A stretch of 64,000 nt of DNA, taken from assembly GCF_036669915.1 (NCBI RefSeq), contig NC_089313.1:19995928-20059927 (forward strand). Direction: 5' to 3'. The DNA is from Pocillopora verrucosa (lineage: Eukaryota > Cnidaria > Anthozoa > Scleractinia > Pocilloporidae). The notes below the pieces were generated by a model that worked only from the letters and a program-made list of their open reading frames with translations, had not been told where the DNA came from and ran no database searches. The translations under genes and the position numbers were made by a program. Of this stretch, positions 58,291 through 64,000 are shown one piece after another (position 1 is the stretch's first letter; the number at the start of each line of letters is the position of its first letter).

Positions 58291-59248
58291 GCATTGAGCT
58301 TAGACCAGACTCCCTACGAATTGAACGTCCACTGTCTGATATTGTATCGCTGTTTTTCTAGACTAATCACGTGAAAGGAGCGTAAAACAAGTAGATTACT
58401 TGTATTTTAATTTTTTCTTGTACGGTTCCTCAAGCATGATGGGTAGGAAACGCAAAATTAATGTTTGGACGGAAAGTGACTGGGACATACGCAGGCGGAT
58501 CAATTTTAGTTAATCCAAGCAAGATTTTCAGAACGCAAGAAACAACCTCAATTTTCATGCGAAAAAAGGGGAACAAATGAAACTTTCATAGAATCTGTGA
58601 GAGGAAAAATTACGTTGGGAAAAGAAAATTTGAGACTTCTCGAACGATCTGGAGTTACACAGTATAACAAATACTTTAAATAATGCTGATAGTTTCTCTT
58701 TAAATTTTAAGTGTTTGTTTACGTAATTAGCCATTATGCCTTGACTTACAAAATATATCCACTTAAAATAAAACGGTATTTTGTAGATTTGTACGATGCA
58801 TAGAATTAAAGGAAATAGCTGAATACAGTCACGGATTGCCTGTGTGGCTGGTTGATTTGCATGTTTTTTTTCTGGTTTTTTTTTATGACTTTGTGTGCGC
58901 TAAGTGATGAGCGGTGAAACTATCTTCCGTCCCAAGCCTCTCACGGCTTCGTCGCGTATTGCTTTAGCGCGAAACTTGCTACCTTCGTAAGTTAGGTTCT
59001 GGCGGGTGCCTGATGTTTATTGTTCCAGTTTTGGGACCTTTCGTCGAGTGTGCGCGAAGATGATATATTTAAAATTCATTTTGTGTCTGAAAATGTTATA
59101 TGGACAATGACAGGAAACACCGACAGCGAGCCAGGGAAGCGTTTGAGTAGCATCAAAAACTGTGCAAAATTGGTTTGATCTGGCGTTCCGCGAGAGAAAT
59201 CAAAACACGTTGTTCTGTGGTAGTTATTGGACCCGGGCTCTCATCCTG

Positions 59249-60367
59249 GGCCCGGTTGTTCAAAACCGCGATTAAACTAATCACCGATTAGGCCTAATCG
59301 GCGATTAAATTTCTCAATCGTGGGTTAGTTAATCGTTGGTTAAAAAACGGTTGTTCAAAGGGAGATTACTCGGTCGATTTACTAATCCGCGATTAAGCAT
59401 AAAATGAATTATATTAATTAATTATAATTTATTTTGTGCCAGTTTACGTCATAAAATTGCCGGAAATTTATTTTTGTCAATATGGCTTCTCCAGCGAAGA
59501 AAGTGCGGAAAGCAAACTTTTCACCCGCTGATTTTTAACGGAAAAATTTGAAGAAAATATGGACATTCTTCAAAGTAAATTTACCAACAGTATAACAAAT
59601 GCAAAAAAAAACAAGATTTGGGAAGAAATCTCGGAGGCGGTAAACGCCGTCGGTGTGACAGCAAGATCAACGCAGGAAGTACGAGACAAGTGGAAAAACC
59701 TCCAGAGTCACGCAAAAAGAGAATTCAGTTCCTTTAAAAGTGAATAGAAGAAGACAGGTGGTGGCCCTGCTCCCCCGAACCCATCAGAAGCCAGTTTAAA
59801 AATAATAAACATGTTCAGTGACACACCGTCATTTACTGGGTTACAGGGGTTTGAAACAGGTAAGTTTATAAATGGAAACATTATTGTAATACCTCTCAAT
59901 GTCCATACCTTGCATAAAATGTATACTTCGCTAACAAACACAAAGCAAAGTGAAAATTAACGGACTTTAGACTTTTGTTTCTTTCTTATTTTCTTTTACA
60001 TGTACTCCCATGTAAACAAAAAAACAAATGGCGCCCGAAAAGTCTGCCTTGCTCTTAATTCTTCGTCTGTATATCCATCTATCGTGAAACCGATGCTCCT
60101 AAACTCTCTTTGCTTCCTTTTTCTTCGTCCATCAACACCAACACAACCATACAACAAGTCAGCCATGTTGTGATTTTTATTTTTTAATCTGCCGATTAAG
60201 GATTTAATCCACCTAGCGAGCAGGGTTAGATTTAACCCTCGGTTTGATCGAAGGTTAGGAATAATCGGGCTTTGAACAACAGAAACTAATCGGCGACTTA
60301 AATTTAATCGGCGATTAGCCTATTTAATCGTGGATTAGCGCTAATCGCAGTTTTGAACAACCGGGCC
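59249..60367 (+). mobile_element. Harbinger-type DNA transposon, non-autonomous or decayed
   Basis: Terminal inverted repeats GGCCCGGTTGTTCAAAAC, flanked by the 3-bp duplication CTG (59246-59248 and 60368-60370), enclose 1119 bp. Subterminal DNA is full of CGATTA-type motifs on both sides. It contains the Myb-like gene fragment of a Harbinger element and no nuclease. Confidence 0.8.
59482..59859 (+). pseudogene. Harbinger Myb/SANT-like DNA-binding protein fragment
   Basis: From ATG at 59482 the frame reads 'MASPAKKVRKANFSPADF', meets a TAA, and resumes one frame over with 'ENMDILQSKFTNSITNAKKN', 'KIWEEISEAVNAVGV' and 'EVRDKWKNLQSHAKREF'. That is the trihelix/Myb_DNA-bind_5 pattern of Harbinger and NAIF1-like proteins. 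A single lost T in the TTTTT run would explain the first break; a TAG at 59745-59747 is a second. The exon ends at a GTAAGT donor. Not functional. Confidence 0.75.
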
Positions 60368-60843
60368 CTGGTGATTAGTTACAATCAGTCGGAACTGAGT
60401 AGCCAGATAAGTCTGGTTAAACATGACTGGGCTTTTTTCATCATTCAGTCTTAAATTCAAACTTAATGTACAAAGAGTAACAAAGAACAACTATTTCTTA
60501 ACTAATAAGGTCCTAACAGGAACACCGAAGAAATTCTTTTGAGGTCTTAACGGGGAGAGCTTTTGTGACAACGTCTTCGGTACACTGATAAGAGTAGATA
60601 TGTTACCAACATACCTTAAGCATTACTGTGAGGGCATGGAATTTCTATTTTAATCAGTGCAACGAAAACGTTGTCACAAGGGCTTTCTCTAAAGGCCTCT
60701 AGAGTTTCATCAGAGACATCAGAAAGTCAGTGAGTCCTAAGGCTAGGTCGCAGAGCACCTCACTCAGGAACTTCCGAAAGACTGGGGGTGAGCTATGACC
60801 AGAATTCCGCGGGAATTTCGCGTCTTGTAGTAGACTTAAAAAC

Positions 60844-62100
60844 ATGGCCATCAGCAAAGTGTTTACGACCTTTAGAGGCGACGTGATGTTCTTTTCTCTT
60901 TTAAATACGGGCAGCGACGATGAAAACTGTATTGAAGTTCAAATCTTTGGCTTTTCTAAATCCTCTAGATCCTTCACAAGGACTGCAAAGCAACTGCTAC
61001 CCCTTGGAATATTAGGACACGAACTGGAACTCGTTTCTGCAAAATGTTTGATGAACTCAACTACAAAAATGTACCAGCCTTTTATTTTGCTACGCCAGAT
61101 TCGAATGAAGCATTCCAGCACACAGGAGCTGCATGTATTACTTCTAGAAGACTATGATTCGGTTATTCTGCGAGGCAGTTTTGAAATAAGTCATGTCTCA
61201 CCAACACAGAATATTGAATTTTATTTTTGTGATGGCCCCACAGTTTGTTGGAATTTTGAAGGGGTTATGTACTTTGCATACTATGATGCCGTTTGAGAAG
61301 TTTACAACTGATTCTGTAACGGTTGATAACTCTATGAATGAAAGATCAAATGTGGAATTTACTGTCTCCTGGTGTGGATTATTGAGGGGCCAAGTTGTTT
61401 CAATGGGAGTAAAATCAGAAATGACAGATGATACCAGCACCTTAAAAAGATGGACATGTGTCCATCATACTCATAAAGATGTTCAAGAAGTCTCATTGGT
61501 TCCAAATCTGTATGTTCCCATAGCAACATGCTGCCATGTAAGAGAACCCTTACATGTAGGGGAATTTGGGGGTAATTCTGCATATGATAATGTGAATGTG
61601 TATTTAGCAACAAACAGAGGACAGCTCCTAAGCTTGTGAATGGAAGGCTCAAAACCTACTGGCAGTTGCCATTTAAAGACCCTTGCAGAATGTGGATTCT
61701 GGAGGTAACAAATATACTTTTGCAGTAAATGTTTTGACCTTATTTTGAAATAATATTTGATCATGTACTCTGTTTGTCTGGCAGAGGGTAGTCTGATGGG
61801 GAATTTTGTTGGTCTTAGCGACTAATGTTTAGGGAACCTTATTGGAAATTATCATTAGACTTATTGAAGAGTTATTGTCAGTTGAGGGGGGTTTTTTTAA
61901 ACCTCAGTCACTGCAGCCAACAACATACTCAACATTTGAGCTATTTTAATGAGTGGTCGGTTTGCTGTTCTTTACTTTAGTGTGTCACAGATTACCTTCC
62001 TGACCCAGACTCACAGAAGCTGCAATGTAGGTATCAACAAAATGGATGGGAGTCTTTGATACCTATAGCAGCCTATGATCAGAGAGAATTTTCCTTGTAA
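60844..62100 (+). pseudogene. FANCB: FANCB-like N-terminal fragment with two frameshifts
   Basis: The frame from ATG 60844 carries 'FRGDVMFFSLLN' and 'CDGPTVCWNFEGVMYF'. At about 61290 the reading moves one frame over ('FTVSWCGLLRGQVVSMGVKS' through 'NVYLATNRGQLLSL'), then at about 61637 back, giving 'NGRLKTYWQLPFKDPC' before a GTAACA donor at 61705. Order and motifs match the beta-propeller region of vertebrate FANCB, a subunit of the Fanconi anaemia core complex. A likely next exon starts at 61981 and runs to TAA at 62098. About one third of the protein length is present; it stops where the duplicated TRIM segment begins. The frameshifts could be decay or assembly indels; truncation favours a pseudogene. 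Confidence 0.65.
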
Positions 62101-62157
62101 TTTTTCACACTGAAATATAGTGAAAAAATACTGTTCAGAATATATCAAGTCCTGTAT

Positions 62158-64000
62158 CATACCATCTGATTCCAAAGAGCCAATCAAGTTTGTTAAGCTC
62201 CATGTGCTTGGGTTAGCATCTTTTACAGAGTTTTTGTACTTGTTTTTGGTACCTCCAGTTCATTATTATAAAATCATTTTGCTTTTGATATTAGGCGAGT
62301 TCTTTCAGTATGAGATTGTGAACACTCATTGAGATACGCAAACACAAATTGAACGAGGTATAATAAACCAAGAGGGAATAAGTTTAGGATAAAGTATAAA
62401 CAGATTTCAAATTACAAACCTGAAAAAATTCAGGCTTAATCTTCTAGTGTATAGACAACAGTAAAGGTGCTCTGAGACACAAACCCAAGTTGTATAAGGA
62501 ATATGGCTGCAGAAAAAATGCACTAAGTAATCCTTTTAATCCTGTAAACACACTTTGAAAAGAAGTTGATCAACAGGTCTGTTACTTCCCTGTCTTTGCA
62601 TACAGGTGATGTAGTTTCCCTGACAAGTGGAAGAAGTGGAGTAAATACTGATACAACAAATTCAGAAGGTATTTCTTTATCTTACTTCATGTGTTCCCAA
62701 TGACTAGATGGTTAGTTCTACCTATCACATATGTGAGTTATATTTTTGCAACACCTCTATTTGCTTTTGGATTGGTTACTATTTAGATATGAGGAGATCC
62801 AGGACAAATTGAGAGAGCCCATGGTCAGAGTTTCTTCACCCTCCTCTAATCTAAGGTTCATACCAAATATATGTTTGGATGAATTTAACACCCCCCCCCC
62901 CTTGCCCTTGCTCCTCTTATTCATGGATGGGGTCTGAGCCCTACTGGCTTTTTGTTTTTCAGTTGTTGATACTGACAACAGGAGACAATCAATTTCAAGT
63001 GATGAATGGAGTTTAATGCCCTCAGCAAATCAGGGGGAACCTCTCAGCTTAGACAGCACCTTACTTCTCCCTGGGCAAAGACTGGTGTCTACAGATGGGT
63101 TTAGAAGTCTGGACAGTCAGCAGTGTGCTACTAGGGACAGAACTCATTGTTCTGCTGCCGACTGCCAGAACCTTACAGCACTTGCATCAAAAAGGTGTCT
63201 ACGCTGTCGGCATTTTTACTGTGCAACTTTTGCATCCTTGTCACTCACATGCCTGAAGAGTCCAAGTGGACATCGATTTGTGTCAAGCATGCTTAGAATC
63301 AGGGGTAGAGAACAACCAAGGACTAGAAGCAGGGTAGGGAAAAGGAGGCCAAAGAAAGAGGAAGGACCCCCCTGGGAATGCAAGCAGTGTACCATGATAA
63401 ACGGACCACAAGTGCTGGTGTGCCTGGGGTGTGACACCTTGCGAGAGGTAGATGCTTAAGAAGGGCACAATGTGTGTCCCATGTGTACCTTGGTTAATGA
63501 GCCTGGTAAGACAAAGTGTGAACTGTGTGACACAAAGGTTGGTCGGTCAAGCACAAGCTGATGAAGCAGAAACTGAGGAGTCCTAACTAAAAGCATGTCA
63601 CTACAACTCTTGAAGTGATTTGCCCTCATTAAGTAGATCATAGCATATTTCACAGGAAACATAAGTGGTCTTGGTCAGTATCTGAGCTACTTCACACCTA
63701 CCCCTCTCCTAACTTGTTATCAGTTGACTGTTGTTAGGTTAGGGGAGGGGGGGGGGTGCGCAGTGTCTTAGATACTAACATTGATCCAAATAAGTATCAC
63801 AAAGTGGTGATTTTTCAAGGGGTAATCTTGGAGTTTATTTTGCTCAGATATTACAGGAAGTGAAATGGTAACTGGGCAAACAGTTTGCCTTATGTCTCTG
63901 AAGAACCACAAACATGTTCTGTGGTTTCTCTAACACTGCCAAAGTTTCTTTTTTTGTTTTAATTGTGTTATATTTTTATACCCCTTGGGATAAGTTTGAT
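62158..64000 (+). repeat. Segmental duplicate of the TRIM-type gene 3' end
   Basis: Colinear with 48170-50040 from the phrase GATTCCAAAGAGCCAATCAA onward, and continuing to the window edge, so its right end is unknown. Confidence 0.9.
62606..63586 (+). pseudogene. Duplicated last two exons of the TRIM-type gene, broken
   Basis: Exon 62606-62668 and exon 62963 onward match exons 7 and 8 of the 42869 gene, including borders. The copy keeps the first NZF finger ('WECKQCTMINGPQVLVCLGC') but has TAA at 63457-63459 where the source has CAA, and an extra base in the second finger (ACAAAGGTTGG against ACAGAGCTGG). Several cysteine-cluster residues are changed (VTCASL to ATFASL). No upstream RING or coil exons of matching similarity precede it, so it cannot make the full protein. 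Confidence 0.8.

Overview
The window is eukaryotic and looks anthozoan, most likely from a stony coral. It is AT-rich, its genes have many short exons with GT..AG junctions, and it carries tRNA-derived SINEs, Penelope-type fragments and other repeats of a kind I associate with cnidarian genomes. It also holds clear metazoan orthologues (COA5, FAM181, FANCB). No CRISPR, operon or other bacterial feature was seen. There is one 100-base N gap at 26401-26500.

Layout. 0-3.5 kb: minus-strand multi-exon gene copy with RAG1/Transib-like RNase H features and one in-frame stop. 3.5-22.5 kb: mobile-element territory. Two near-identical, oppositely oriented copies of a Mutator-type transposon ('X') that encodes a Ulp1 protease plus PHD finger lie at 4362-11488 and 19261-22442. 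The left copy contains a nested foldback element ('Y', 4390-8338) with 1.19-kb inverted arms. Both copies carry the same Penelope-type insertion. Between them sits an intact five-exon Ig-like membrane protein gene (11545-15187). The 9-bp target-site duplications of the two X copies are exchanged between them as reverse complements, which is the footprint of an inversion of the intervening 7.8 kb by recombination between the copies, or of an assembly flip there.

22.5-34.9 kb: a SAP-domain pseudogene broken by a MITE and two stops, several dispersed repeats, a SINE, a 72-bp perfect hairpin and gene-poor DNA. 34.9-36.1 kb: single-exon FAM181 homologue (minus) with a YAP-like TEAD-binding motif. 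36-40.6 kb: no gene seen. 40.6-50.5 kb: COA5 (minus, three exons) head-to-head with a complete eight-exon TRIM-type RING/B-box/coiled-coil protein ending in two RanBP2/NZF zinc fingers. 54.7-58.3 kb: a paralogue of that gene without RING or NZF exons. 59.2-60.4 kb: a dead Harbinger element. 60.8-62.1 kb: a frameshifted 5' fragment of FANCB. 62.1-64 kb: a recent duplicate of the TRIM gene's 3' end, with a premature stop and a frameshift.

How the parts relate. The right half is a small cluster built by two rounds of duplication of one ubiquitin-ligase-like gene, with pieces lost or scattered. The left half is shaped by nested transposition: Penelope fragment into X, X into two sites, Y into one X copy, then X-X recombination.
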